DNA from: DASXMT01 sp036521415
Lineage (GTDB): Bacteria > Actinomycetota > Acidimicrobiia > Acidimicrobiales > RAAP-2
Length of the DNA stretch: 64,000 nt
Reading direction: 5' to 3'
Assembly (NCBI GenBank): GCA_036521415.1
Contig: DATDHU010000125.1
Location: forward strand, 1-64,000
A program made the position numbers and the translations under genes. Shown piece by piece: positions 51,955 through 60,729 of this stretch (positions are counted from its first letter, which is position 1; the number at the start of each line of letters is the position of its first letter). The notes below the pieces were generated by a model. That model was not told the DNA's origin and did no database searches. It was given only the letters and a program-made list of their open reading frames with translations.

Positions 51955-52622
51955 CCGACGAGCTCGCACCCGAGACGCCTGCTCCGGCCATCCCGGCGGC
52001 GACCGTCGTGCTCGTCCGCGATGGCGGCGGCGGGATCGAGGCACTCATGCTCCATCGCAATCCGCGCATCGGGTTCGGGGGCATGTGGGTCTTTCCCGGT
52101 GGACGCATCGAGGCGGCCGACAGCGAACGGGGCGACAGGGCTCGGATGGCGGCGGCACGAGAGGTGGCGGAAGAGACCGGCGTCATCGTCGACCCCGACC
52201 TTCTCGTCCCCTATGCCCATTGGTCGCCGCCCCTGTTGACCCCCAAGCGGTTCGACACCACCTTCTTCGTCGCCGCCGCGCCGGGCCACGTGGTCGCCAT
52301 CGACGGACAGGAGATCCACGACCATGTCTGGGCGCGTCCCTCCGACTTCCTTGCTCGACACGGCGCCGGGGAGGTGGGGCTGGTCCCGCCGACCTGGATG
52401 ACACTGCATCGCCTGGCTCCCTTTGCGACGGTGGCCGAGGTCCTCGCCGACGCCCGGGTTGGCGAGGTCGAGACGTTCGTCACCCACCTGGCCGAGGCCG
52501 AGGATCACCTGGTGGCCGTTTGGCACGGCGACGCCGCATACGATGGGAGCCCGCTCGACACCCTCGGCGGGCGTCACCGCCTCCACATGATGCAGGGTGG
52601 GTGGCGATACGAGCGCAGTTGA
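51951..52622 (+). CDS. Nudix hydrolase, NUDT19/CoA-diphosphatase-like
   Basis: A 223-aa Nudix protein. The box is WVFPGGRIEAAD followed by an insertion and then AAAREVAEETGV (67-78), so the canonical G-x5-E-x7-REUxEE spacing is stretched, as in NUDT19-like enzymes that cleave CoA and acyl-CoA to phosphopantetheine products. The C-terminal half (VWARPSDFLARHGAGEVGLVPPTWMTLHRL) fits that group. GTG 51951 overlaps the MDR stop. In this context it may control CoA thioester levels. It is convergent with the SDR at 52702. Confidence 0.85.
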   Translation: MTDELAPETPAPAIPAATVVLVRDGGGGIEALMLHRNPRIGFGGMWVFPGGRIEAADSERGDRARMAAAREVAEETGVIVDPDLLVPYAHWSPPLLTPKRFDTTFFVAAAPGHVVAIDGQEIHDHVWARPSDFLARHGAGEVGLVPPTWMTLHRLAPFATVAEVLADARVGEVETFVTHLAEAEDHLVAVWHGDAAYDGSPLDTLGGRHRLHMMQGGWRYERS

Positions 52623-52701
52623 CCCGCTCGACCCGTTGCCGTCCCAGCCGTGGCACTGCTTCTCCAGGAACCTCTCGTCAGTTGGGAGGAGACGGCGGGT
52701 C

Positions 52702-53421
52702 TCAATCCGGCGGACGGCCGATGGCGTGGATAACCTGGCCGGTAACGGTACGGGAGAGGTCCGAGGCCAAGAAGAGCCCGGCGTCAGCCACTGCCTCAGC
52801 GGTCGGAAGGCCTCGATCGACGATGGGCTGGAGCAGGTCGGGGGGCAACTCCCTCATCATGTCGGTGATCGCACCCGGAGCGAGGGCATTCACCCTGATC
52901 CCGAAGGGAGCGAGCTCCTTCGCCCAGGTCAACGTGAGCCCGACCAGGCCCGCCTTGGAGGCAGCGTAGGAGGAGAACCCAACCATGCCATGGGTCCCCG
53001 CCGTCGATGTCACGTTGATGATGACTCCCCCGCCGTTCGCCTTCATCCCGGGGATCACGGCTCGAGCGACGTACAGCGGGCCGGACAGGTTGACCTCGAG
53101 CACACGATCCCAATCCTCGTCGACCACGCGGGTGACGGCATCCCGAGAGGAGATACCGGCGTTGTTGACCAGCACGGCCGGGGCGCCCCACTCTTCGTTC
53201 ACCCGGGCGACAAGCGCGTCACAGGCTGCGCGGTCCGAGATGTCGGCGCCGACGGCGAGTGCGCCGGGGATCGTCTCCGCAACCGACGCAGCATCGGCCT
53301 CTCGTCTCCCGTGCACCACCACCCGGGCCCCTTCGGCGGCAAACCGACCAGCCATGGCCCGGCCGATTCCCCGGGTCGACCCGGTGATGACCACGATCTT
53401 CCCTTCCATGAGTGGGTCCAT
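52702..53421 (-). CDS. SDR family oxidoreductase, FabG-like
   Basis: A 239-aa classical SDR: VVITGSTRGIGRAMAGRFAAEGA (10-32), NNAGISSRDAV, NVTSTAGTHGMVGFSSYAASKAGLVGLTLTWAKELAPFGIRVNALAPG with Ser, Tyr and Lys, and SDLSRTVTGQVIHAIGR at the end. It probably acts on a 3-oxoacyl or alicyclic alcohol substrate. It is divergent from the P450 at 53610; the 188-base region between contains a candidate promoter for the P450. Confidence 0.9.
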   Translation of the reverse strand: MDPLMEGKIVVITGSTRGIGRAMAGRFAAEGARVVVHGRREADAASVAETIPGALAVGADISDRAACDALVARVNEEWGAPAVLVNNAGISSRDAVTRVVDEDWDRVLEVNLSGPLYVARAVIPGMKANGGGVIINVTSTAGTHGMVGFSSYAASKAGLVGLTLTWAKELAPFGIRVNALAPGAITDMMRELPPDLLQPIVDRGLPTAEAVADAGLFLASDLSRTVTGQVIHAIGRPPD

Positions 53422-53517
53422 GCGCCGTCAACGGTACTCGGTGACTCGACCCGAACTGTGAACGTGGCTTGCCCCTACGGCTCTCCTGTCGAGCTCGCCC
53501 GCCTTACCCTCCGGCCA

Positions 53518-53546
53518 TTGCCCCCGGTCCGGTGCGGACGTACGCT
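53518..53546 (+). promoter_or_regulatory. Candidate promoter of the second P450 gene
   Basis: TTGCCC at 53518-53523 and TACGCT at 53541-53546 are separated by exactly 17 bases, resembling a housekeeping -35/-10 pair, with the GTG start 63 bases further on. Confidence 0.35.
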
Positions 53547-53609
53547 GGCCGACAGGCAGAGACGACGTCAGCGGCGCCAGAAGCGGGGCCTGCGAGCGAG
53601 GGGGTCGAC

Positions 53610-54809
53610 GTGGACCATGTGACCAGTGAGATCTATTACGACCCCTACGACTTCGAGATAGATGCTGACCCGTATCCCGTCTGGAAGCGTCTCCGCGACG
53701 AGGCTCCTCTGTACCGGAACGAAAGGTACGGATTCGTCGCACTGAGCCGGTTCGACGATGTGGAGCGCTGTTCGGCTGACTGGAGGACATACATCTCGGG
53801 TAAGGGCTCCGTCCTCGAAATGATCGCCAACGAGATCGAGATTCCGCCGGGGAGCATCCTCTTCGAGGACCCGCCCGCCCATGACATGCACCGCAGCTTG
53901 CTGAGCCGGGTCTTCACCCCCCGCCGGATGCTGGCCATCGAACCCCAGGTGCGAGCGTTCTGCGCCCGTAGCCTGGATCCATTGGTTGACGCGGGGGGTT
54001 TCGACTTCGTGTCCGATCTCGGAGCACAGATGCCCATGCGGACGATCGGCATGTTGCTCGGCATCCCCGAGGACGACCAAGAGGAGATCCGGGATCGGCT
54101 CGACGAGGGCATGCTTCTCAGGGAGGACGCCCCGCCCGATCCCGAGGCCAGCTCCTCAGTCGTGTCCGGTGACGTCTTTGGCCAGTACATCGACTGGCGG
54201 GCCAAGCACCCCTCCGACGATCTGATGACGGACCTGTTGAACGCCGAGTTCGAGGACGACACGGGCACCGTCCGCAAGCTGCGACGCGACGAAATACTGG
54301 GCTACGTCGGCTTGATCGCCGGGGCCGGCAATGAGACGACGACCCGTCTCATCGGCTGGATGGGAAAGGTGTTGGCCGAGCATCCAGACCAGCGCCATGA
54401 CCTGGTACAGGACCCGACGCTCATCCCGGGGGCCATCGAGGAGCTGCTGCGGTACGAGGCTCCGTCGCCGGTGCAGGCCCGCTACGTCACCCGGGACGTC
54501 GAGCACTACGGGACGACCGTGGAGGAGGGGAGCATCATGGTCTTGCTCACGGCCTCGGCCAACCGCGACGATCGCAAGTTCGATGAGCCCGACCGTTTCG
54601 ACATCAGGCGCGACATCGGCCACCACCTCACCTTCGGCTACGGGATTCACTTCTGCCTCGGGAGCCATCTGGCCCGCCTCGAGGGCCGGATTGCCCTGGA
54701 AGAGGTGCTCAAACGCTTCCCGGCCTGGGACGTCGATTGGGATGCGGCGAAGCGGGCACATACGTCGACCGTGCGCGGCTGGGAGCGATTGCCGGTGAGA
54801 ACGGCCTAG
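53610..54809 (+). CDS. Cytochrome P450 (2)
   Basis: A 399-aa soluble P450. It opens with YYDPYDFEIDADPYPVWKRLRDEAPLY, has the C-helix HDMHRSLLSRVFTPRRM, the I-helix AGAGNETTTR (237-246), ExxR E278-x2-R281 and the haem loop FGYGIHFCLGSHLAR (342-356) with ligand C349. GTG 53610 is chosen because AGGGGG lies 5 bases upstream and the N-terminus then fits the family; GTG 53619 is an alternative. The 3' end is a single base from the convergent CoA transferase. The AGxET-type I-helix implies ordinary hydroxylation chemistry; the substrate is unknown. Confidence 0.95.
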   Translation: MDHVTSEIYYDPYDFEIDADPYPVWKRLRDEAPLYRNERYGFVALSRFDDVERCSADWRTYISGKGSVLEMIANEIEIPPGSILFEDPPAHDMHRSLLSRVFTPRRMLAIEPQVRAFCARSLDPLVDAGGFDFVSDLGAQMPMRTIGMLLGIPEDDQEEIRDRLDEGMLLREDAPPDPEASSSVVSGDVFGQYIDWRAKHPSDDLMTDLLNAEFEDDTGTVRKLRRDEILGYVGLIAGAGNETTTRLIGWMGKVLAEHPDQRHDLVQDPTLIPGAIEELLRYEAPSPVQARYVTRDVEHYGTTVEEGSIMVLLTASANRDDRKFDEPDRFDIRRDIGHHLTFGYGIHFCLGSHLARLEGRIALEEVLKRFPAWDVDWDAAKRAHTSTVRGWERLPVRTA

Positions 54810-54810
54810 C

Positions 54811-56040
54811 TCAGGTGACGGCGCCGTCGATCTTGAGCTGGATGATGTCCTCTTCGGCCCACCCGATCTCGCGCAAGATCTCATCAGTGTGCTCGGCGAA
54901 CTGCGGCGCCCTGGTGATCGTGGGCGGCGTCTCGTCGAACTGCACCGGATTGGCCACCAGCCGTCTCTTTGTCCCGTCGGTGTCGGTGACCTCGAGCACA
55001 TAGCCGTTGGCCAGGACCTGTGGGTCCTCGGCCAGTTCCAATGGCGTCTGATTGGGAGCCCATTGTCCGGCCAGGGTCTCAAAGCGCTTGACCCATTCGG
55101 CAAAGGGCCGAGCGGCAATCTGCTCGGCGACCAACCGGCCGGCCTCGTCGGCGTGCTTCATCAGCTTCTCGGCCGAGTCGAATCGCTCGTCGTCGATCAG
55201 CTCGGGGACGCCCAGGTGTTGGCAGAGATCAGCCCAGTAGCGACCGGGCTGGAGCATCGTGAGATTGATCCATCGCCCGTCGGACGTCCTGAAGTTTCCG
55301 ATCGTCGGGTTCACGGGCATATTGGGCGGCGCATCCAGCGGAGGAACCGGCAGGTCCTTGTCAAGGAGCATGGCGATGTTCACCGATAGTCCCATGGCCC
55401 AGATCCCCACGCTCATGAGCGAGACGTCGACGACCGACGGCTCGCCGGTGCGATCGCGGGCCAACAGGGCGGCGGCGATCCCACCGGCGATGGTCATGCC
55501 CCCGATCGAGTCCCCGTAGGCACCGGCCGGCATGCCGATGACCCGGCCGGCGTCCGGTGGCGTCGCCCCCATGGCACTCCCCGAGCGCGACCAGAAGGTC
55601 GCCGAGTCGTAACCGCCGCGCTCGGCGTCCGGGCCGCGTTGTCCGTGTGCGCTGCCCCGCACGTAGATGATCGAGGGATTGACGGCCCGGATATCGTCGA
55701 CGTCGATCCGGAGGCGCCGCCGGGCATCGGGGAGGAAGTTCACAACGAAGACGTCGCTGCGCTTGACCAGCTCGTAGAGAACGCTGCGCCCGCCCTCGGT
55801 CTCGAGCGCCAGTCCCATGCTCCGCTTGCCCCGGTTCGGGTGCTCCATCAGGGGCTGGAACGAGCCGGCGCCAGCCCCACCGGTACCCAGGCGCAGGCCG
55901 CGTTGGGCGTCCCCGGTGACGGCGTGCTCCACCTTGATGACGTCGGCGCCCCAGTCGGCCAGGACTGCGCCCGCTGATGGCGTGAAGGTGAACTGGGCCA
56001 CCTCCAGGATGCGGATTCCCGTCATAGGCTGTGCCGGCAT
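54811..56040 (-). CDS. CaiB/BaiF CoA-transferase family protein
   Basis: A 409-aa class III CoA transferase: MTGIRILEVAQFTFTPSAGAVLADWGADVIKVEH, NRGKRSMGLAL (69-79), DVFVVNFLPDARRRLRID, and GGYDSATFWSRSGSAM with D145 at the catalytic aspartate position. ATG 56040 has GAGGAGG 6 bases upstream and is chosen over the TTG at 56046. A 216-base gap with a good minus-strand promoter precedes it. It would load CoA onto a carboxylic acid produced by the neighbouring P450 and SDR genes. Confidence 0.93.
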   Translation of the reverse strand: MPAQPMTGIRILEVAQFTFTPSAGAVLADWGADVIKVEHAVTGDAQRGLRLGTGGAGAGSFQPLMEHPNRGKRSMGLALETEGGRSVLYELVKRSDVFVVNFLPDARRRLRIDVDDIRAVNPSIIYVRGSAHGQRGPDAERGGYDSATFWSRSGSAMGATPPDAGRVIGMPAGAYGDSIGGMTIAGGIAAALLARDRTGEPSVVDVSLMSVGIWAMGLSVNIAMLLDKDLPVPPLDAPPNMPVNPTIGNFRTSDGRWINLTMLQPGRYWADLCQHLGVPELIDDERFDSAEKLMKHADEAGRLVAEQIAARPFAEWVKRFETLAGQWAPNQTPLELAEDPQVLANGYVLEVTDTDGTKRRLVANPVQFDETPPTITRAPQFAEHTDEILREIGWAEEDIIQLKIDGAVT

Positions 56041-56213
56041 GGTCAACCTCCTCGGATCGGCATCAACAACCGGGACCGAGCGTCACCAACCCATCGGCCA
56101 CCCGGCTACCAGACGAGCTGCAGGTTCTCTACCGAGCGCAGACCGCCAGCCACGTCAGGCACCCCCTCTTTCGACGTCGTCCATGCCCACGACACGGAAT
56201 CAGAACCAGTCAG

Positions 56214-56242
56214 AATCTATACTGTGTCCAAACTCTTGGCAA
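56214..56242 (-). promoter_or_regulatory. Promoter of the CoA transferase gene
   Basis: On the minus strand TTGCCA (56242-56237), 17 bases, then TAGATT (56219-56214): the best -35/-10 pair in the window, in an unusually A/T-rich patch. CAGAACC and CAGAATC direct repeats overlap the -10 region (56201 and 56211) and may bind a regulator. The leader would be about 165 bases. Confidence 0.5.
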
Positions 56243-56256
56243 GGAGCTGGGTGCAA

Positions 56257-57120
56257 TCAGGCCGGGCCGCCCGGGAACTTGAGGAGTGATCCTGCGTCCA
56301 CTCGGATCTGCTGTCCGGTCACGTAACGGGATTCGTCAGAGGCCAGGAACAGCACGGTGTTCGATACGTCAACGGGCTCGACATAGGGGATCGGCATCGC
56401 CTGAAACGTGACGAACGCCGGCATGACGTCATCCCTGGTGGGCTTCTCCAGATCCGGGCGAAAGACGTGGTAGAGGCCGTCGTTGTGCAGGAGGTGGGTG
56501 TCGCAATTGGTCGGGTGCACGGCGTTGACCCGAATGAAGCGGGACGCGAGATGGAGAGCCATCTGTTCGACGTAGGAGATCAGGATGCGCTTGGCCCAGC
56601 CGTACCCGGCGCCGCCGGGCCCCATCACCGGATTGTCCGACGTTCCCGGCATCATTCCGGCCGTCGAGCCGGTCACGATGATCGAAGAGCCATTGGGCAG
56701 GTGTGGGAGGGCGACAGCAGTGGCGTTCATCACACCGGTGAGGTCGACGTCGACAGCATCGACAAAGTCAAGGGGATCCGGGTCGCCCATGGCCATGGGA
56801 AGGATACCGGCGTTGGCAACGACGACGTCGACATGGCCGAGCTCGGTAACGCCCTGCTCGAGCGCACTGCGCAGTTCGCTGCGCTCTCGCACGTCCGCCT
56901 GGCCGGTCACGATGCCCCGGCCGATGTCGCGAACGAGCTTGGCCGTTCCCTCCAGGTCCTCGGGAGTGGCCAGCGGGTACGGGTTCGAGTCGATCTGCCG
57001 GCAGATGTCGACGGCGATGATGTCGGCGCCCTCTTCGGCCAAACGAACGGCATGGCTTCGCCCTTGCCCGCGTCCCGCACCGGTGATGAACGCCACCTTT
57101 CCCTCAAGACGTCCTGCCAT
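56257..57120 (-). CDS. Mycofactocin-coupled SDR family oxidoreductase
   Basis: A 287-aa SDR of the mycofactocin-coupled type, recognised by GRLEGKVAFITGAGRGQGRSHAVRLAEEGADIIAVDIC at the N-terminus, in which NAD stays bound and is thought to be recycled by the peptide-derived redox cofactor mycofactocin. VVANAGILPM, the Ser region IIVTGSTAGMM and YGWAKR supply the active site. ATG 57120 has AGGAGGAGGG 7 bases upstream. It stands between the CoA transferase and P450 (3) on the same strand. Its presence predicts mycofactocin genes elsewhere in the genome; none are in the window. Confidence 0.92.
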   Translation of the reverse strand: MAGRLEGKVAFITGAGRGQGRSHAVRLAEEGADIIAVDICRQIDSNPYPLATPEDLEGTAKLVRDIGRGIVTGQADVRERSELRSALEQGVTELGHVDVVVANAGILPMAMGDPDPLDFVDAVDVDLTGVMNATAVALPHLPNGSSIIVTGSTAGMMPGTSDNPVMGPGGAGYGWAKRILISYVEQMALHLASRFIRVNAVHPTNCDTHLLHNDGLYHVFRPDLEKPTRDDVMPAFVTFQAMPIPYVEPVDVSNTVLFLASDESRYVTGQQIRVDAGSLLKFPGGPA

Positions 57121-57205
57121 CAAGTTGCCCTCCTCCTGGTCAGTCTTCGGGTTTGATCCTCGCGCTTCAGGTTGTCCCGGTCTGGACGCATCTGACGTAG
57201 ACCGG

Positions 57206-58417
57206 CTACCAGCTCAGCTCCATCACGTCGATCCCGTACATGCCGCCGTGCTCCGTCACGTCGACGCCGTCGGTCAGGTTGTAGTCCGGGATCCGGGTGT
57301 GCCATTCCTCGAGCGCGATGCGCAGCTCGCGTCGAGCAAGGTGAGACCCGAGGCAGCGATGGGGCCCGACCCCGAACGCAATGTGGTTGTTCGGCGACCG
57401 GTCCAACTGCACATCGGCCGGCTCCGGAAAGGTCCCTGGGTCACGGGTGGCCGCACTGAGGGGGACCAGGACCATGTCCCCCTTCCCGAACGGGCATCCG
57501 TGGAAGTCGGTGTCCTCCATCACCTTTCTCGATGGGGCCACGAAGGCGAAACAGCGTAGGAACTCCTCCACGGCCGAAGGGACGAGGTCGGGCTCGGTGG
57601 CGAGGCGCCGGCGAGCCTCGGGGTGCTGGGCCAGGTACCAGAACGAATACGAAAGTTGGATGGACACCGTATCGAGACCGGCCATGAACATGAGCAGGCA
57701 CCATGAGAGCATGTCGGTCTGGGGAATGGGCTGCCCATCGATCTGCCAGTCGAGGGCGGCGCTGAGCAAGTCATCGCCCGGATCGGCTCGCTTCTCTTCG
57801 ATCAGCACCGCGAAGTACTCCTGCACGGCCATCATGGCGTGAAAGGCGCGGGACCGGTCCGGGTCCTCCTCGGCCGTCAGGTGCAAGATGTCATGCTCCC
57901 AGGCCAGGAACTGGTCCAAGCCATCGAGGGGGAGCCCCATCAGCTCCATGAAGATGGTGGTGGGATAGCGCCAGGCAAACTCGGTGAGGAAGTTACAATG
58001 GCCATTGCCGGCGAACGACTCGATGATCTCGACACACCGGCTCCGCACCCGGTGCTCCATCTGCTCCATGACCTTAGGGGCGAAGTGAGGAGCCAGGAGC
58101 TGACGCCATACCGTGTGCTCGGGCGGGTCGAGCATCTCCGGGATCCACTTGTACGGCGGGTCCTCCTCCAGTGGCGTGACCACGGAGCTCGAGAAGATGT
58201 GCGGCTGTTGCAGTGCCTCTCGCACCAGCTGGGACTCGGTGATCACCCAGAATCCCTTGGGCCCAAAGGTACTCCGGACAATCGGGTGCAGCGCACGCAA
58301 CTCGTCGATGCCCTCGATGTGGGACAGCACCGGTCCGGCAAGGAAGTTGTTGAACTCAAAGGCCGGGCACCCCCCCACTCTGCCGAGATCCTGTGAGCCT
58401 GCGCCGGTGATGGTCAC
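57206..58417 (-). CDS. Cytochrome P450 (3)
   Basis: A 403-aa soluble P450. The C-helix region is HTVWRQLLAPHFAPKVM, the I-helix MFMAGLDTVSIQ (243-254), where Thr is followed by Val rather than a second Thr, ExxR E285-x2-R288, and the haem loop FGVGPHRCLGSHLARREL (349-366) with C355. GTG 58417 has AAAGGGGGA 7 bases upstream; the frame extends to 58471 without need. It lies upstream of the mycofactocin SDR on the same strand (85-base gap) and downstream of the amidohydrolase (74-base gap), so amidohydrolase, P450, SDR and perhaps CoA transferase may be co-expressed. Confidence 0.95.
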   Translation of the reverse strand: MTITGAGSQDLGRVGGCPAFEFNNFLAGPVLSHIEGIDELRALHPIVRSTFGPKGFWVITESQLVREALQQPHIFSSSVVTPLEEDPPYKWIPEMLDPPEHTVWRQLLAPHFAPKVMEQMEHRVRSRCVEIIESFAGNGHCNFLTEFAWRYPTTIFMELMGLPLDGLDQFLAWEHDILHLTAEEDPDRSRAFHAMMAVQEYFAVLIEEKRADPGDDLLSAALDWQIDGQPIPQTDMLSWCLLMFMAGLDTVSIQLSYSFWYLAQHPEARRRLATEPDLVPSAVEEFLRCFAFVAPSRKVMEDTDFHGCPFGKGDMVLVPLSAATRDPGTFPEPADVQLDRSPNNHIAFGVGPHRCLGSHLARRELRIALEEWHTRIPDYNLTDGVDVTEHGGMYGIDVMELSW

Positions 58418-58491
58418 GAGGTGGTCCCCCTTTGCGATGATTCGGTGTTGTGATGGAATGCGATCTACCAACCCACAGCCATCGGCATGGC

Positions 58492-59622
58492 TTAGTTCCG
58501 GGGAAAGTTGTACACCCGCCGTGCGTTGCCCTCGGCGATCTTGCCGGCTACGGGATCAGCCACGTCGGCCAACGACTTTGCCAGCATCTGTCGACTGTTG
58601 GGCCAGTTGCTATCCGAATGCGGGTAGTCACCCTCGAACATGATGTTGTCCTCGCCGATTCGATCGATGTTGGCCAGCCCGGCATCGTCATAGATGAAGC
58701 ACCCGAAGATATTGCGGTGGAACAGCTCGGACGGGCGAAGGCTGTCGGCCATGCCGGTGTAGTAGCGGTGCCGCTCCCACGTGTAGTCGGCTCGCTCCAG
58801 GATGTAGGGCATCCATCCGATGCCACCCTCGGAGAGGGCGACCTTGAGAGCCGGGAAACGCTCGAAGATGCGCGAGTTCACCAGGTCGATGGTGCACATC
58901 TGCGAGTTCAGCCCGAAGAGGGCGATGGCGGCGGTAAAGGGTGCGCCGGGGGCGACGGCGGGCGCTCCACCCGAGCCGAAGTGGAGGCTGAGCGGCATCC
59001 CGGCCTCGGCGGCAACGGCCAGGAACGGATCCCAGTGGTCGGTATGGAACGAGGGCAGACCGAGGGCGTGGGGTGCCTCGGTGAACGAGATTCCCTTGGC
59101 TCCTTTCGCCGCCACTCGTTCGGCTTCTCGTACCGTGGCCGAGATGTCCCAGAACGGCACCAAAGCCAGCGGGATCTGCCGCCCCGGCATCGCCGCACAC
59201 CACTCGTCGATCATCCAGTCGTTGTAGGCGACGACGCATGCGGTCGCCAGATCCTTGTCACTGGCAGCAAAGAAGGTGCTACCGGCGAAACCGGGGAAGC
59301 TGGGGAAACAGAGCTGTGCGTGGACGCCGTCCACGTCCATGTCCTCCAGCCGGGCCAGGGGGTCGTAACACCCCTTGCGCATGTGGTCGTACGAGACGGG
59401 GTCGAGCCCGTACTCCTCGCGGGGCTTGCCGGCGACCGCGTTGAGGCCCACGTTGTAGTGTGGCTCACCCTCGAACCACCAGACATCGCGGCCCTCGTCA
59501 TCGCGGACGTTCCTGGGCCCCTCCTCCCTGTACTTCGCTGGGAGCCGGTCCTGCCAGACGGTGCGATGTTCGATGACGTGATCATCGACCGAGATGATTT
59601 GCACGTCGTCCGAAAGTGCCAT
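58492..59622 (-). CDS. Amidohydrolase family protein (amidohydrolase 2 type), paralogue
   Basis: A 376-aa TIM-barrel enzyme of the PF04909 family. Blocks: IISVDDHVIEHRTVW at the first strand, MDVDGVHAQLCFPSF, PLSLHFGSGG, VALSEGGIGWMPYILERADY and EDNIMFEGDYPHSDSNWPNS. It shares all of these with the gene at 13431-14645. The initial VDDHxxE in place of HxH is typical of the subgroup; decarboxylase or C-C hydrolase activity is possible. ATG 59622 is preceded by TATCAT at 6 bases, a leaderless arrangement. Divergent from the PEP-mutase/MaoC operon. Confidence 0.88.
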   Translation of the reverse strand: MALSDDVQIISVDDHVIEHRTVWQDRLPAKYREEGPRNVRDDEGRDVWWFEGEPHYNVGLNAVAGKPREEYGLDPVSYDHMRKGCYDPLARLEDMDVDGVHAQLCFPSFPGFAGSTFFAASDKDLATACVVAYNDWMIDEWCAAMPGRQIPLALVPFWDISATVREAERVAAKGAKGISFTEAPHALGLPSFHTDHWDPFLAVAAEAGMPLSLHFGSGGAPAVAPGAPFTAAIALFGLNSQMCTIDLVNSRIFERFPALKVALSEGGIGWMPYILERADYTWERHRYYTGMADSLRPSELFHRNIFGCFIYDDAGLANIDRIGEDNIMFEGDYPHSDSNWPNSRQMLAKSLADVADPVAGKIAEGNARRVYNFPRN

Positions 59623-59628
59623 AGGTAG

Positions 59629-59634
59629 ATGATA
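59629..59634 (-). promoter_or_regulatory. Leaderless -10 box (TATCAT) of the amidohydrolase gene
   Basis: On the minus strand TATCAT, then CTACCT (6 bases), then ATG 59622. There is no ribosome site. Confidence 0.5.
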
Positions 59635-59696
59635 CGCGACCTGGGCCGCCGTGTGAAGTGGTACCTGGTCCAGCCAGGCCCTGTGTCACGTCGCCA

Positions 59697-59728
59697 GGTG
59701 ACCCCTGGCCAGCTGGCGGGAGGTCACC
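59697..59728. promoter_or_regulatory. Concentric 32-base dyad in divergent promoter region
   Basis: Outer arms GGTGACC (59697-59703) and GGTCACC (59722-59728) and an inner perfect palindrome GCCAGCTGGC (59708-59717) share the same centre. A further GTCAC lies at 59685. It is situated between the amidohydrolase (minus) and the lyase operon (plus), 144 bases before the latter, and is a good candidate operator. Confidence 0.55.
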
Positions 59729-59871
59729 GCGGAGAGCCCGCATCGCCGGATGGCTGCTTCCATCTCGCGCTCAGTAGATCAGACAGTGCCCAATTCTCAA
59801 CGTACCGTACCGGATTGGATGCTTTGTCACGGATGCTTGATAATGGGTGGCCCGACCCGAGGAGGTAGCCA

Positions 59872-60729
59872 GTGATCCGTCCGACCGAGGCATTGCGCTC
59901 GCTGATCGACGCCGGTACGCCGTTCATGGCCGCCGATTGCTACAGCGCACTGACGGGCCGGATCGTCGAGCAGGCCGGCTTTCAGGCTGCGTACATGGGC
60001 GGTCATGCCGTGTCCATGATGCACTACGCCATCCCCGACTGCGGGATTTTCACCCCGACCGAGATGATCGACCAGGCCGGACGGGTGGCGGACGCCCTCA
60101 CCATCCCCCTCATCGTCGATGCCGACCAGGCGGGCGAATCGGTTGCGGATGTCTTCCGCTCCGTCAGGAGCTACGAGCGCGCTGGGGTAGCCGGCATCCA
60201 CATCGAAGACGAGATCCCGCCCAAGCACTCGAGTTGGGATGGGCCGCTCATGCCGATCGCCGATATGCAGGCTCGCATTGCCGCGGCAGCAGGGGCGCGC
60301 ACCGACCCGGCGTTCGTGCTCATCGCCCGGTGTGACGAGCTCTACGAAGACGGTGGAGGCGGCAGTGGTTCGCTCGACGAAGCCGTCCGACGAGGCATCG
60401 CCTACGCCGAGGCAGGCGCCGACCTCTACCTCCCCACCTTCGCGGCCCAGGAGGACCTGACTCGCATCACCGCCGAGGTTCCGATCCCGATCGCCGGCTA
60501 CGGCCTCCTGCTCGACGGCCTGCGCATCGCCTTGTCGACCGGTTGGGGCGTCGCCGGGGCGGCACGGTCGCACCAGCAGTGGGCCGCGCACCTCCGTCAG
60601 CATGGGGACCTACCGCCGGAGGCGTTCGGGTTCGACGACAAGGATGAGCTGATCGATCAGGACATCTACGACCAGATCACGGCGGGCTGGGCCGCCCGGA
60701 CCGGACGGCCTGTGCGCAGCACCAAATGA
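59872..60729 (+). CDS. Isocitrate lyase / PEP mutase family protein
   Basis: A 285-aa TIM-barrel protein of the ICL/PEPM superfamily, which makes or breaks C-C or P-C bonds next to a carboxylate with Mg2+. Family blocks: YSALTGRIVEQAGFQAAYMGG, LIVDADQAGESVADVFRSV, where DADxGYG is altered, and AGIHIEDEIPPKH (108-119). The KKCGH loop with the catalytic Cys of true isocitrate and methylisocitrate lyases is absent. Hence a lyase or oxaloacetate-decarboxylase-like function with a different substrate is likely. GTG 59872 has GAGGAGG 6 bases upstream. It is first in a four-gene operon; its stop overlaps the MaoC-like gene (ATGA). Confidence 0.88.
   Translation: MIRPTEALRSLIDAGTPFMAADCYSALTGRIVEQAGFQAAYMGGHAVSMMHYAIPDCGIFTPTEMIDQAGRVADALTIPLIVDADQAGESVADVFRSVRSYERAGVAGIHIEDEIPPKHSSWDGPLMPIADMQARIAAAAGARTDPAFVLIARCDELYEDGGGGSGSLDEAVRRGIAYAEAGADLYLPTFAAQEDLTRITAEVPIPIAGYGLLLDGLRIALSTGWGVAGAARSHQQWAAHLRQHGDLPPEAFGFDDKDELIDQDIYDQITAGWAARTGRPVRSTK

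Noticed and set aside
59872..60729. Isocitrate or 2-methylisocitrate lyase
   Set aside because: The KKCGH catalytic loop is missing after IEDEIPPKH, so the specific names are not justified.
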